From positions 5,022,001 through 5,086,000 of the forward strand of contig JAOVFP010000001.1 of the NCBI GenBank assembly GCA_025738555.1: 64,000 nucleotides of DNA, given 5' to 3'. Numbering within the stretch: the stretch's first letter is position 1; each line of letters begins with the position of its first letter. The translations under genes and the position numbers were made by a program. Source of the DNA: Cyathus striatus. Taxonomy: Eukaryota; Basidiomycota; Agaricomycetes; Agaricales; Nidulariaceae. The notes beneath the pieces are model-generated. The model searched no databases. It saw only the letters and a list, made by a program, of their open reading frames with translations, and had not been told where the DNA came from. Positions 1-13,930 of this stretch are shown piece after piece.

Positions 1-1130
1 TTTACTTGTCCCTTATCTCTGACTAGCTAAAATAAATCCCCATTTTGCAATGTGTGTTGCATTCCTTTGCTATTTAACTTGATTAACTTTCATAACCTAC
101 AGCCCTTTCATGTCTCCTTCACTGTCTGTCACAACTTCTTCCAACCTTCTTCCACATGCAACACCTGAATTGAGCCATGTATGTTATATTCTTCTTAGTA
201 ATATGTATGTTGTTTATTTCTCATTATAGTTTCAACCCATTGCTGGAAACCTAAAAGATTTATCACATATATTTATATCTATGCAATGTTTGAAATATGT
301 TATGAATCTCCATGGAATTAGTACTAGTGCTAGCATTTATCCAGATATTAATGAGTTTCTAAAATATATCTTCTCAAGAGAATGTTTTTCAAATAACACA
401 GCTGAACTTTGTAAATCATATTGTGCCCAATTCTTGTCTCCTTATCATTTGAATTACTATTTTATTGAAACTACTTATATGCAAAAAAGATCTGACTCAT
501 TCATAGTCTCACTCTTTACATAAACTGCTATATGTCTGTACCTGCTATTTCATATGAATCAGTTTCATCATTTATAAATAGCATTCCTACTCTGAAAAAG
601 AAAGAATTGGAACTAATTGTTTCAGCTCATGTAATTGATATTCTATATGATTCATGGCATGTTGATGAACTTCAATATCAAATTATGAATCACCTTTGCA
701 GTGGTTTGTGCTCAGCATCTTTGCAACAAATAACTTCCCAGTCAGAGTTATGTATTACAAAATATACTCAATACCACTAATTCATGTTCAGTACTAATAC
801 TTATTTTAAAATCTCTAAAATATTAATGAAGATAACTTATCATCCTTTTCTACTAAATATATTTCTTCCATGTTAAACAACTATGTGGCTTAACAAGTCC
901 AAATTGTCCAGAGTATTTCCATTTGCTTTATTTTAATCTCATCTATCACAACCTGTTCCTTTCTAGACTTATGAACTTCATATCCACAAAATATGTGGGT
1001 TTTAATCTATTGCATCATTTACTGTATTTTAAATTTGTATTATTAATAAATATTCTCAATTCTCGTACCTGGCTGCATTGTTTATTTGGTAGGTAGTGGG
1101 TTTTGCCGCTAGACGGCCCTATTTTATATG
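1..1130. repeat. AT-rich repeat-like segment, no gene
   Basis: This stretch is strongly AT-rich and holds only two short chance-looking open frames (281-523 and 532-780, plus strand) without recognisable motifs. It ends near 1090-1125 with a short GC hairpin (gccgctagacggc) followed by ccctatttta. A similar arrangement of TAGTGGG, GC hairpin and CC-TATTT recurs near 33160-33190. That likeness suggests the segment is one end of a transposable element that continues left of the window. No transposase or polymerase motif is visible, so the element class is unknown. Confidence 0.35.
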
Positions 1131-2149
1131 AAAAATAGAGGGGTTTTCATAATTGCGACACCCCAAAGTTACGACACGAATTTTTCCACACTTGGAACTT
1201 CATAGTTGCGGAATACTATGGAGTAACATTCAGGGTGAATATACGTTTCTTTGTCGTTAACAAATTTCGAAACCAAATAATACTTAAGTGGACGTTCCAA
1301 AGTAGGCGAAGAAAGAGCCAACAACTCGCGGGGCCACAACACCATCAAGCGACGCTCGTCGCTAACGTCTCCGACGTACACTCAACAGGTGTACCAGACT
1401 TGTACCAAATACTTCTCTTCTCTCAGATACATATTATACGACTCATGGATATACAGTCACACTGACTTCGACTCATTATGTAACTTTGCGAAGCAAAATG
1501 TAAGCTTGAAATTAAATGCCAGCGACAGCCATCAAATTAGAAAATGTGTTACTCATACACAGTAACGAACGAAGCATGCATCTACACATCTTAAGGCAGG
1601 ACTGCAGGAAGTTTTACAGTTGTTTTACAGCCTGAAGCATTCAGCAAGTAAACTTCCGTTTTCACTAAGTTTTAACCGCATCTGTTGGCAAAGAGAGGAA
1701 GGTCTAACCTGGTCTAACATGAAAGTTACTCCCCTGGGCCTTGCGCCCGTCGGACCCGGACACGAAATCGCATATCGAAGGGCGTAAAAGCCAAGGAAGC
1801 CGAGCGGTTAGAGTTGCAGCCGCTTCTGCGGATAGATGTACGCCGAACCCGACGATAGCAGACATTCTTAAGCCTGGAGTAGCAAGGGCCGTCAAGACAG
1901 TTCTCCACGCTAAACACTGTCGGATTCATTCAACCGCTGTAGCAAATACTGAGATGTCACAGGAGATATAGTATCCGGAATTTGTGCCTAGAACTCCTTT
2001 ACATGACGCAAATCTATCCGTGGCGGTAATACATTTCAATGCCGGAGTTCTTCCGTCTGAAGTGCCAGTATCAGTGTAACATGATATGAAGCTGTAAAAG
2101 GGTATCAAGTAATACATCAATAACACTTAAATATGTATACAACCATATC
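1131..2149. other. intergenic, nothing recognised
   Basis: Several overlapping short open frames lie on both strands here, none with a family motif or consistent splice structure. A tRNA A-box-like string near 1795-1815 lacks a properly spaced B box on the same strand. I see no gene. The stretch probably holds the 3' flank of the minus-strand membrane protein gene. Confidence 0.4.
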
Positions 2150-3356
2150 CTAGTATCGCACTGCCTCCACAGGAGTTTTCTTCCCCCTCTTAGCAAGCCC
2201 GCCGCCCAAAGTCGCGCCCCCAACAGAACTGACAGGTACAGACTGCTCATGCCGCACTATAGGCTTCCTAGGCTTCGTCGCAGGCGCAGAAATCAACCAG
2301 TGGTTGTTAAGCACCCGCAGACCGAAGAGCGTTCCTAGAATCGCAGTGCAGAGCGCTTTCGCGCCAAGAGGGGTGAGGGAAGCAATATCAGCTGTGCTAG
2401 TTTTCACTGTAGAGTTGGAGAAGAGGGATACGAGGAACGTCGAGAGAGGGGCGAAGGCCGGGTGAGCGGTGGTAAGACTGTAGATGACAGCTGCAGAGCG
2501 AAAGGTCGATAAGTAAACACATTACCCCGAATGAATGAAAATGAAGAACTGACCGACGAGAGACCCTCCCCATACATCCAATGTCCCCCATAATCCAGCA
2601 CCAGCTCTGAACACAGGAGGTGTACTTATTTTCCAATCGGGCGTCCAGACACCTAATGTTGCACCGCTCAAACCTCCGCCCGCAGACGCCACAGCGCCAA
2701 TAATCATATGTGTGAGCGGGGAGGACACGTATGCTTGGTGCACGTGAGGAGAGGAAAGGTGGTTGAGGGTCATAGTTACTGCGTTAACTCGTAGTATCGC
2801 GTCCACAGGGAATAGTAGGGTATCAAAGAATTTAGGATTAAGTGCCTGTTGTATGAACCGTTAGCATCTCACGATTACGTCGTTAGGCAATGACGTACCG
2901 AGGGAAAGATAGTAAAGAACGTAGTGAGGAATGTGTGTACGGTGAGATAGTTGATCCATGTACCGAAAGAGTATAACATAGGGGTGGTACACCTAGCATA
3001 ATATGGCTCAAGAAAGTGCCTCCCCAGCACTAGTTCCATCGTTAGTACCGTGTACGGTGGAAGCTAACTTGGTGACGACATACCATAATCAAGAAGCCAA
3101 AAGCATTTGTGCCAAGCGACAACGACGAGCTATTACGTCGTACGAAAGACTGGAATGCCATCGATATCCTGTACGACACTGTGTTAACCTTAAATATGAA
3201 GTCAAAGCTGGCAACTGAAATGCCTCACCTAGCAGCGTGCAAGGTCGACGCCCAGACGTATGGAAACCATTCTGAATGAACTTTAGTTGTCGTCACCAAG
3301 ACAAACGCGTTTGCTACTGGTTTGAGGGCATCTGCAACTGTGACGATTAGGTTCAT
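2150..3356 (-). CDS. multi-pass membrane protein of unknown function (5 exons)
   Basis: The model joins 3356-3229, 3178-3137, 2992-2899, 2845-2554 and 2490-2150, giving 298 aa with every junction in phase. The core is hydrophobic, with several likely membrane segments: near FGTWINYLTVHTFLTTFF, the VDAILRVNAV region, a Gly-rich stretch with AGGGLSGATLG, and WGTLDVWGGSLVG followed by a further segment after the fourth intron. The C-terminus is a short basic and Gly-rich tail (GGGLAKRGKKT). The GGG-containing membrane segment and overall layout faintly recall TRIC-type intracellular cation channels, but I cannot confirm that and would label it a conserved hypothetical membrane protein. The two 5' exons are the least certain; the last three exons form a continuous, convincing protein. 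It is transcribed in the same direction as the neighbouring GMC gene, about 530 bp downstream of it. Confidence 0.62.
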
Positions 3357-3885
3357 GACTCTGGAAGTGGTGGTGGAAGTATGTGTTGAGTACGTGTGTG
3401 AAGTGGAAATGAAGTATAAGCGGGAGACGCGCTCATTACAAACCCTCTTACGGACATAACGGCGTTATACTTATCATATGATGTACTTACACGTTTCAGT
3501 TGCGTTCAAGTTGCGTTTCAACGAAAGTTTTAACTTCAACTTTCAAGTTGTTCACACTTCGAAGTCCGAAACATCTCCAAAATCGAAACTTTTCTGCGGG
3601 GCTACGACTAATGACAAAATATGCTTCATTCTTTCTACAACGACCAAACAACGACTCAGGTCGTTAACGGTGCTTTGTACATATTCACCAGGGAGCTCGT
3701 TTTCTTCAGTTAAATACAATTTGACAAGCTCAACAAGTTTCACTCAGGGCCTCACACTTGGATATCATATGAATAACTCATTTTCTGTTATTTTAGATGC
3801 AAAGAAAATATGCCAATCTGGACAGTGGGAATGGAGCATTGCACAACATACTAATTCTGTACAACAATTCGCACTGCTATACATT
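3357..3885. other. intergenic between membrane protein and GMC gene
   Basis: This is the likely promoter side of the membrane protein gene and the 3' flank of the GMC gene, both on the minus strand. A 176-codon open frame on the plus strand (3478-4008) crosses into the GMC last exons and has no recognisable domain; I treat it as a chance frame. Confidence 0.4.
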
Positions 3886-6102
<2,217 letters not shown>

Positions 6103-7560
6103 TGTAAAGCACTATGCTGCAATGTGGTGGAGTCCAATCAATCATCCGGTAAGTAGTTACTTATATGGGCCCTCAGAGGGGCTTATTAAATAGCGATGTG
6201 AGCCTCTTCTACAGTAATGATAGTAACTTACCTAAGGCCGATGGTATGGTGGATCGGCTTCCCGTAGGACAACCTTTTGGTCCATTGAAGACAAGTATAG
6301 GGGCATCGGATTACACTTGATCAAGTTCGTTGTAGACGTAAAATGTGTCTGGACTCTGGAGAACGAAACCAATTAGTAGTCACTCACAATTAAACATACT
6401 GTTCCGAGTTCCAAATCTCCAGATACACTAGTAAATGAGTGTCTTGAGTGCGGACATAGGACTTTGAACAAATGTCAAAGATACATCTTCCACTGTCATT
6501 TTGGGTCTTTCGTTGGCAATTCTGATACATTATCAGAAGTTTTTTAAACAGAGCTCCTTGAATAACCACGATATACCTAGGAGGGCAGCGATAGGAGTTA
6601 GCACTCCGCCTGTAACCCATACGGTAAGCCCTTCGACCCAGGAACAAATCGGGTTGCCTTCCATTGTCGTTGAACTTTGGTTGAACCTCCCACGTTCAGA
6701 AACTATTTGGACTAAGAACACCAAACGAGAAAGTCAAAAACTGAGACTGAGATTATGTGCATGTTGCAATTCTGCGAAAGCAGGCATACTAGTATTTGAG
6801 CAACGAGTTACAAATCGCACCATATCGCAAGGATCTAGTGAAACGCCACTGAAATGGAGTCTTCCAGAGAAAGATCTTAGGCATTCTTAAAAGTAGTTTG
6901 TGGCCCTGTTAACACATGCATACGAGATGTTTGAGAGGTGCAAATGGTGCGCATGAATGGAAGTAAATAATAGAACTAATTTGCCGAAGATTGTCGTTAC
7001 GGTTTTGTGGGCACGGGTAAGTCACATGTTTTATATTAGGCCTCGGCCCGCTGTGGAGGAAGATACTAGCTTGGGGGTATCTTCTCGACAAAGAACGTGC
7101 GAGTGGAACGACGTCCGTCGATCCTCCAGTTCTAGTGAGGTACGATTCGAGCTGAAATGGGGGGAAACGAAAACCTGGATTCAATGAGTGTACGTACGAC
7201 AGTTTAAGTAGCTAACGAATGCAGTATGTATGAGTAAGCGACAGAAAGAATGAAATGAGGTACGGTAATGAAAAACACGAGATTCGCATCGCAGGCAAAC
7301 TGCATGCTCTACACCGCTCATGGCCCGCTTTACACAAATAAACTTGCAGGCTAGTCGTAGGTCCTACACCAATCTGACACACTACTTATCTTGCGGTGTA
7401 TGCGGCAGCTCTCATGACGAATTTTTGTATCAAAATAACAAATATTTCCGTATAGCAGAGTTGAACAGAGCCAAGAATGAAACGCCTTTTTGAGGCAAGC
7501 GAGCTCAAGGCAACTGTGGCAACTTTCAGGTGAACAAGTCATTTTCATCTCTGAAAGGTG
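6103..7560. other. intergenic, upstream of the GMC gene
   Basis: No gene is recognised. Short open frames near 6390-6890, 6909-7187 and 7351-7578 lack domain motifs and supporting splice structure. The first several hundred bases should contain the promoter of the minus-strand GMC gene. Confidence 0.4.
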
Positions 7561-8095
7561 CTCAATCAAGGACCACATTCGCGGGGTGGTGACTAATGCA
7601 AATGGATGAATGGAAATTCGAATTACCTCATCGTTAGGTTAGCTTCAATAAGGACGGTGAACTTGAAGGTGCGTCTTACGAATATTCCATCGTAGCCCGC
7701 TTCAAGTTGCCAGACGTGACTAATTACTTATACGAGCATTCTATCGGACTACGTAAGATTACTTGCTGTTTCATATCACTATCGATTCAAAATAAAATGA
7801 GTAATTCAGTGCGAGGATAAGTAATCGCACTGCGTAAGATTACTGTTTCATACTACTATCAATTCAAGATCGACTAAGTGACTGGGATGATATTCTCGGG
7901 GCAGTGACTAGCGGATATGAATGGATATTCCTCACCGATAGTTTCAATATTAGGACGGTAATGGTACTACTTATAAATATTCTGTTGTGGCCCGCACGCC
8001 AAATGTAATCGCTGGCATTCTATCGCACTGGGCGAGGTTATTGTTTCATGCCACTATCAATTCAAAATCAACTGAACGACTGGCTCTGTGCTGTA
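7561..8095. repeat. diverged tandem repeat, about 300-bp unit
   Basis: A segment that includes gtaagattact, tgtttcata-cactatc and attcaa recurs three times, near 7741-7795, 7826-7890 and 8020-8085. A larger unit, with a gtgactaa start, ggatgaatgga-att, aggacggt and tattc-t-gt-gcccgc landmarks, is visible at about 7575-7700 and again at 7897-8000. The copies carry many substitutions and small indels, so the array is old. No coding capacity is apparent. Confidence 0.6.
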
Positions 8096-9058
8096 AATTT
8101 TCTGTGTCATATATCTTGCGACAGGAAATAACTTGAACGTAAAGTATTCCGCTTCTTTATCATAGCAGCGACACAAAAACGTACAAACCTACAATGCTAA
8201 GCCACATCACATACTAATAACTACCTTCCTGCTACAGCCTACTCCTACCTTTTGGATTTGGCCAATAGCCTTCACAAAGTGGAACTTACAAATAACAAGG
8301 TAAAACCCTCGGTTACTTTCCAAGATACCGGACGGAAGGGATGCTCTTACAAATTATGTGTTCGGTGTTCGAGTTCTGAGCCGTGGCGTCAAACTCGAGT
8401 TCTGTAACCATCTTCTTGAGCTTCGAGGAAACCTCAAGGCACACCAAACTAAGAGAAGCAACAAAAAAAAAATCAAATACGACACCGAGACTGTAATTAT
8501 CTACCACGCAATAAAAGATACACTACTATACATAGATATCACCAAATATACATGAAGAAAACCGAAACTTGTTTTTAAGTAATTGAAATCCTTTTTCGAG
8601 TCCGTGTTGTGGTTTTGCGTGAAAATAAGAAAATTGCAATAAAGAGAGACGGAGAGGGAATAAATGATAGTCCAAGCGAGTGAGAGAGCGAAAGAAAGGA
8701 AATAAGAAATGAAAACGTGAGCAGTCCAAAAAAAAAAACGGCATAACAAGCATTACGATAGCTAATCAGGTCAGGTATATAAACGAAGACGGAACGAGAG
8801 ACAAGGGTCAAGGTGGAATCGAAACCAGAACGCGGGACGGGACGGGTGTAGGCAAGGAGCGACACTGCGGCGGACGGGTATGTACACGTAAATAGAAAGC
8901 CGCGAGCCAAGTCTCGTGGTCGAGAAGGAATAGGAGGAAGGGGACGGGTATGCGGGTATGATTCAATGAAAACGTAGGTTGGGTATCTTTGGCTCTTCTG
9001 AGCGGTTACATCATTGCCGTGTGATCTGTCTTGTACTGGGGTATCGGTGCAAGGGTAT
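8096..9058. other. intergenic, downstream of the F-box-like gene
   Basis: A long minus-strand open frame (9366-8575) overlaps the last exon of the F-box-like gene in another phase and ends in low-complexity Ser, Pro and Arg; I take it as a shadow. The frame at 8507-8313 has no recognisable motif. No independent gene is supported. Confidence 0.4.
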
Positions 9059-10427
9059 CTACTGCGCGGGGGAAGATAGCAGCCTGGAGCGCGAGCTCGA
9101 TCGGCTGCTACGCTGTTCGTGATGGTGGTGGCGGTATGCATCATGAGACCACTCAACGCTCGACGGGAAGCGATGCGAACTGGAAGAGGGATTTGAAGGA
9201 GCGGAAGGATAGCACGCCGAAGCCGAGGACGAAGATGAGGAGTTTCCAGCTGAAATCCCCTTCCGCATCGGAGGGCAAGGAGAAGGCGAAGCAGAAGTAG
9301 TGTACGATGGTATCCCGACTGTACCCATTGTATGTGCTCTAGAGCGTATAATTGGTCTACAAGCAAGATGTAAGGAAAATAGCTAAATAATGAAGAGAAA
9401 GTAGAAAGACATACGTTCCAGCCCTGATCAAGTCACTCAACCTCGCATGCTTCCTGGCCTGCATCAAGAATAGACCCGTGCCCAAGATTCCAGAGCCAAG
9501 CTGCTCCGCACCCCCATCCACGTTCCCGTCCCCTAACATGATGCGCTCCAATCGGGGATTCTCGCTCACCCTCAGGATAGCCTCATTCCAAAGACTAGGA
9601 ACGAGCGTGCAGAAAGTGTGCAGCTTGGGACTTGAACGCAGGGCATATGTAAGGAGTGTTATGGGACCCGGCTGGGCAGTTTTCGAGGGCGACGAGATGT
9701 TGTCATCTGAGAGCCTGAACGCAAGATGCGCGGATTCCTGCATGAAACCGATCTTAGTGAGGATAGAAAGGAGGGGTGTGGGGAGAGATTAACGTACGAG
9801 ATGAACCCAATTATGGATGGCTTTTGCCATTCCGCACAGGACATAACGAGGTTTAGACTGTGTGAGGTACACATTGGCCGGCTTCCTAACAGTGAGGTGC
9901 GTGACCTCTGTAGAATGAGCAAGTCCACGGCAAAATGCCTTTGCATCTGCATCCCTGCTGCTGGTGATCTCATGGGGACCAGACACATCGAGTGTGACCT
10001 CCAGCACACGAACGCCACCGCACATTCTTAGCAAGTCGCCCCCTTCGGCCCATACGCCACCGAAGACGACTCTGCGGACGTACCACGCCAACGCGGGATT
10101 GGGGTAGAGAGCGCAGTTTAATAGAGTCCTGAGCTGGATTTGCGAAGAGACATGGAGGGTGTGGTAGAATAGGGGAGTGGCGATACGGTTGAAGGCTTTG
10201 CAGACGAGTAGCGGGGCCAGCCTACCACGGATGGATGCAGAGGGTGCTTGGGCAGTCCTGGGTTGAGACAGTGAGGACCGGGAGTGGACCTGAGAGGAGT
10301 GCCATGCTGGCCGAGTGGGAGGGTAGAGAGGGGCGATGACGCACAGAGCGAGGATGCGCTCGAGGAGCTCTTCTGGGAAGGAGACGAGGGTGGTGGCTGG
10401 TGGGGTGGCTCTGGTTCTGGATGGCAT
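9059..10427 (-). CDS. F-box-like protein (3 exons)
   Basis: Exons 10427-9798, 9737-9415 and 9356-9059 join in phase to give 416 aa. The N-terminus carries an F-box-like pattern, SFPEELLERILALC at about residues 17-30, then a Ser/Pro linker insertion, then LLVCKAFNRIATPLFYHTL at about 73-91. This is how agaricomycete F-box proteins usually begin; they recruit substrates to SCF ubiquitin ligases through Skp1. The middle resembles the weakly conserved leucine-rich region of such proteins (VRVLEVTLDVSG, VTHLTVRKP). The last exon is odd: it encodes a Ser-rich tail ending with a run of His and Arg-Ser residues, and another reading phase is also open there, so the exact 3' end is uncertain. The substrate is unknown. 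Confidence 0.6.
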
Positions 10428-13140
10428 GGTGGTGGTTAATAGAAGAGAAGCGAGAGGTAAGAAGAGGATATATGTGGACTGGGAGATGAAGTGCGCCTGG
10501 CGTGGTATGTATAGGTGGAGTGGAGAGCCCTTGGGTTCACGAGGCAGGAATGAGGCAGGGAGAAAGAATGAAATATATTCTAACCAGAGTCCAGATAAAT
10601 GAGAAGAGAAGAGAGAGCGAATGAGTCTTACGAGGTCTTACGTCCACTTAGCACTAGGTCATCCCTGAATTTCGCTAAATATTGTATTCCCAAATTATAA
10701 TAAAATCTCCGATTCTCCGATTAGCTTGAACGGCCCGCCAGATCGGCGCAGGGTCACCCCCAGCTGTAAATGAACCCAACCGATGGGAAACATCCCCAGC
10801 GGTCTACTGATTATCATCCAACTTACCGCCCCCACCCAGCCCCACCCTCACCCTATTCTCTCTCTTTCGCTGTGAAACACCCGTCACTTTTCCTCGGTGC
10901 CTCTGACCCAGCCTCCGGCAACTTCGGTCGCGTCGGTAAGGCGGGGCGGGATCAACGCTATTATAATTAACGGACATACTATATGTCATCGCCAATGCCA
11001 TGAGACAATTGTCAATGAAAACAACGTTTTTGACAGAAGAAAAGACAACTCAGAACTCTCCATTTCAAACTCCAGCTAACAAAAAGCTTAACCCTATTGT
11101 GTACACATACCCTCGTGTTGACCTTCATTCCCTATTGCTCTATCTGACTCACACCAAACTGCTATGTACCAGCAATCGACAATCGAGCATGCTGTACTTG
11201 ATAAAACAAGAAACTTGACATCAACCCTTGACTTTTGGGAACTTTGCGCAATGTTTGGCAACACCCCCATAAACTCCCGCTCTCGTCTCGTCATCGTTCT
11301 GTGCAGAAAAAAAAGTTATGTTGACATCAACATCCCACCTCATCACCTGTTCCTGCCAAAGCTTCTTCTTAGCTAACGCGTAGCAACGTTTCTACACTCC
11401 ACCAAACTTCTTTCGTTCGTACCTTACAGTGTTTCCAACGATGCTTTCCCTAAAGGTACCTCCCCAATCGACATCTACTGGAGAAAGTGAAATTTTCAGG
11501 AACACTTGCAAAGTTTACAGCACCTGTCAGGAAAAAGGGAAACGAAAGAAGCCTTCGACAAGAAAGGACAAGGAAACCCACATACGGCGCTATATTTCCC
11601 GCTTATTCCTGACTTTACACCATCTGTTCTGTACATTCTTTTCGCGCCTGCAAATGCAGCATGTGCTGGCAACTCTGGACTGGATGATAGTTGTATCACG
11701 TTGCAAAAAGGAGAGAATCGTTTTACTTTTTACCTTTGTTCAACGTGGTTGGTTAGACTTTCCTCCACCTCTATCGTCAGCTTGGCTTTTTACGATACCA
11801 CTGGTGGAGCACCTCCCTCTTTTTCCACGCCCCTCTGCTGTTCAGCGTCAATTCCCAGGCTGGCCGTACATCAGAACCCTCAACAGGATCTCACCATCTC
11901 AGCATCAACTTCTTCGCTAAAAAGATGTCGATGTATGATGTCAAGCAAAAAATAAACGAATGCGACAGCGCTCAGGCTCTAAAGTTTTTTGCTTATGGTA
12001 CCGAGACCCAGATTTTCCTCCCTGCGTTTCCCTTCGAGTGAAGTTACTCACGAGTCACGTTAACACCCACGCTCGGCGCTATGCATTCCACCACCGACCT
12101 TCCAGTTCTCTCGTAACGCGGACTCTGGGTTGTGGTTCTCGTTCTTGTGAATAGCTCTGGCTTGCTATTAAAGATTACACGGGGTACCCAATCTTCTGGA
12201 TTGAATTTGTCCTCGTTCGTATTGCACATTGTGTTCTTTCGAGGTCCTCGTGGTTACCCTGGGGTATGGTACTGTAGGTCCCAAATCCCACTCCCACTCT
12301 CCCAATGTCTCCGTATCGCACACTCAAGTTGGACTGCGTAATCCTCTCCGTTCTCCATGCCTTCGTATCCGTTCCATAACGCATCAATGATCGTCAAACC
12401 TGCCCGACTCGGACTGTTGTACAGATGTTACTTATACAGGTGTTGGACGGATCGTTTGACTTGTGATTGCCTTTGCACTGGCTGCCACTGTCGCAGAGGC
12501 TGCGCCTACTACTACGTTACATTAGAGCAAGCGTGAAGGCTAGTTATGATTCATCTGCATCACGAGTATCTTCGGCGCGACTGTGATGTGGTTCTTGTTC
12601 CCCTTGCGGGCTTCTGCGCAGTTTGGCTGGAGGTCAATCAAGCATAGTGATGTATCGTCGGCATGCTTAATATCCTGTCTCAGCTCTCCTGCTCGAATCT
12701 GCATGTGTCGCTCGAAGGATAGCCCGAATACCCATAATAATCCATAGTCACTTTTACGGCTCCGGATCGCGCTTCACAACCGTATCCATCACCTCAGCAG
12801 CTCCCCAGTGTTACGTTACCCAACTAGCTGTCTACTTATCCGAGTCGACTGTCGGCGACGGCGGTTTAACGCTGTTTCCCGCTTTGATCCAGGTCATTGC
12901 GCTCAGGAAGTGGCAGTGCCGGGTCTAGTAAGTAGCGATCACTGCCAGCCAGGGTGGGATGCTCTCGACGACTGCCGTTACTATTCAGTACCGGGAAATA
13001 AGATATCTCCTCCTATGTATGAATGCCTAGCGGGGATCTTATCTCATTGATCATAACCGTTGCTGAGAACCTGGCGGCAACATACTTGAAAGCTCGATGG
13101 ATACAGTATAAAAGCAAGTAGTGTTCATTTTCTTTAAGGA
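10428..13140. other. long intergenic region, no confident gene
   Basis: It starts with the promoter of the F-box-like gene. Pyrimidine-rich and low-complexity stretches follow. Two overlapping plus-strand open frames at 11429-11955 reach 150-163 codons but share no motif with a family I know and have no start context or splice support. I report nothing as a gene here. Confidence 0.4.
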
Positions 13141-13930
13141 ATGTGCAATGCTGTCCTTATGATCCTCGACAACGGCATTTTATCATTCTATGGAACTCCA
13201 TAGGGACTTGCGTACATCTTAATGAGAGGCTTGGCGACGATATACAGCAAGTATAACATTACACAATGTTCGACTGGTTGTCTTCGATGATCCTCTGCGA
13301 CGTCACTTTGCCATTCAGTAACTCTAGAAATTCATTCAGAACTTTAACATCGCCGGAAAAGACAAACTTGTTCAACTTGGCTGGATACCATAAATACATT
13401 TTTTCTTCGGGAATATTCAACGTTTTTTTAATGATCCTCGTCAACGGCATTTCATCAACCAAGGCTTAAATTTGACAAATTTTAGTCACGACTTACACTT
13501 GCACGGCGTCGTTGGGAGACTCGGTCACAAATTTTAACTTGCCCGGATACCGTTACTCTAAGTATAAAATCCTTCCTTTCTCTTGGGAATATTCATCGCG
13601 GTCTTTAATGATCCTCGAGAACAGCATTTTGTCGACCAAGGCTCGAAGTCAGGCACGAGTAACTTACGTTCGGGACTTACACCTCGACGAGGAATATGAC
13701 TCTTTGGCTTGATATGTTCCAGAATGCAAGCTATTCTTTTAAACACCTTCGATTCGTTGCCATGAACCTTGAAGCTTGCTGGTACTTTGAGAAATAAAGC
13801 TCTCTATGGAATAGTTCTTCGTTTATTCGACCGCCATGCTTTCGAAAATCTTTACCTGCCATTGGACTCTTCTTTGAAGCCTGAGTATCTATTGCACCAA
13901 CCCAATTAAATTCCAACTTTCTGGTTGAGT
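13140..13930 (-). repeat. decayed repeat with coding-like minus strand
   Basis: The string atgatcctcg-caacggcattt occurs in variants near 13158, 13286, 13430 and 13606. Two longer copies (about 13365-13470 and 13530-13650) share landmarks aacttg-c-ggatacc, gggaatattca and atgatcctcg. Read on the minus strand, both give similar peptides: one with DEMPLTRIIKKT, YPAKLNKFVF and LNGKVTSQRIIED, the other with DKMLFSRIIKD, YPGKLKFVTES. Similarity at protein level with stops between units suggests a decayed gene for a repeat protein. I cannot name the family. Confidence 0.45.

Noticed and set aside
1785..1880. tRNA-like A-box string (gccgagcggttagag)
   Set aside because: No B box at a fitting distance on the same strand and no cloverleaf stems could be formed; the nearest GGTTCG-like string is on the opposite strand.
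8575..9366. 263-codon minus-strand frame overlapping the F-box-like gene
   Set aside because: Its phase conflicts with the exon 2-3 junction that gives the F-box-like model, and most of it is low-complexity Ser/Pro/Arg sequence.
11429..11955. Two overlapping 150-163 codon plus-strand frames
   Set aside because: No domain, no splice continuity, and composition typical of a pyrimidine-rich intergenic stretch.
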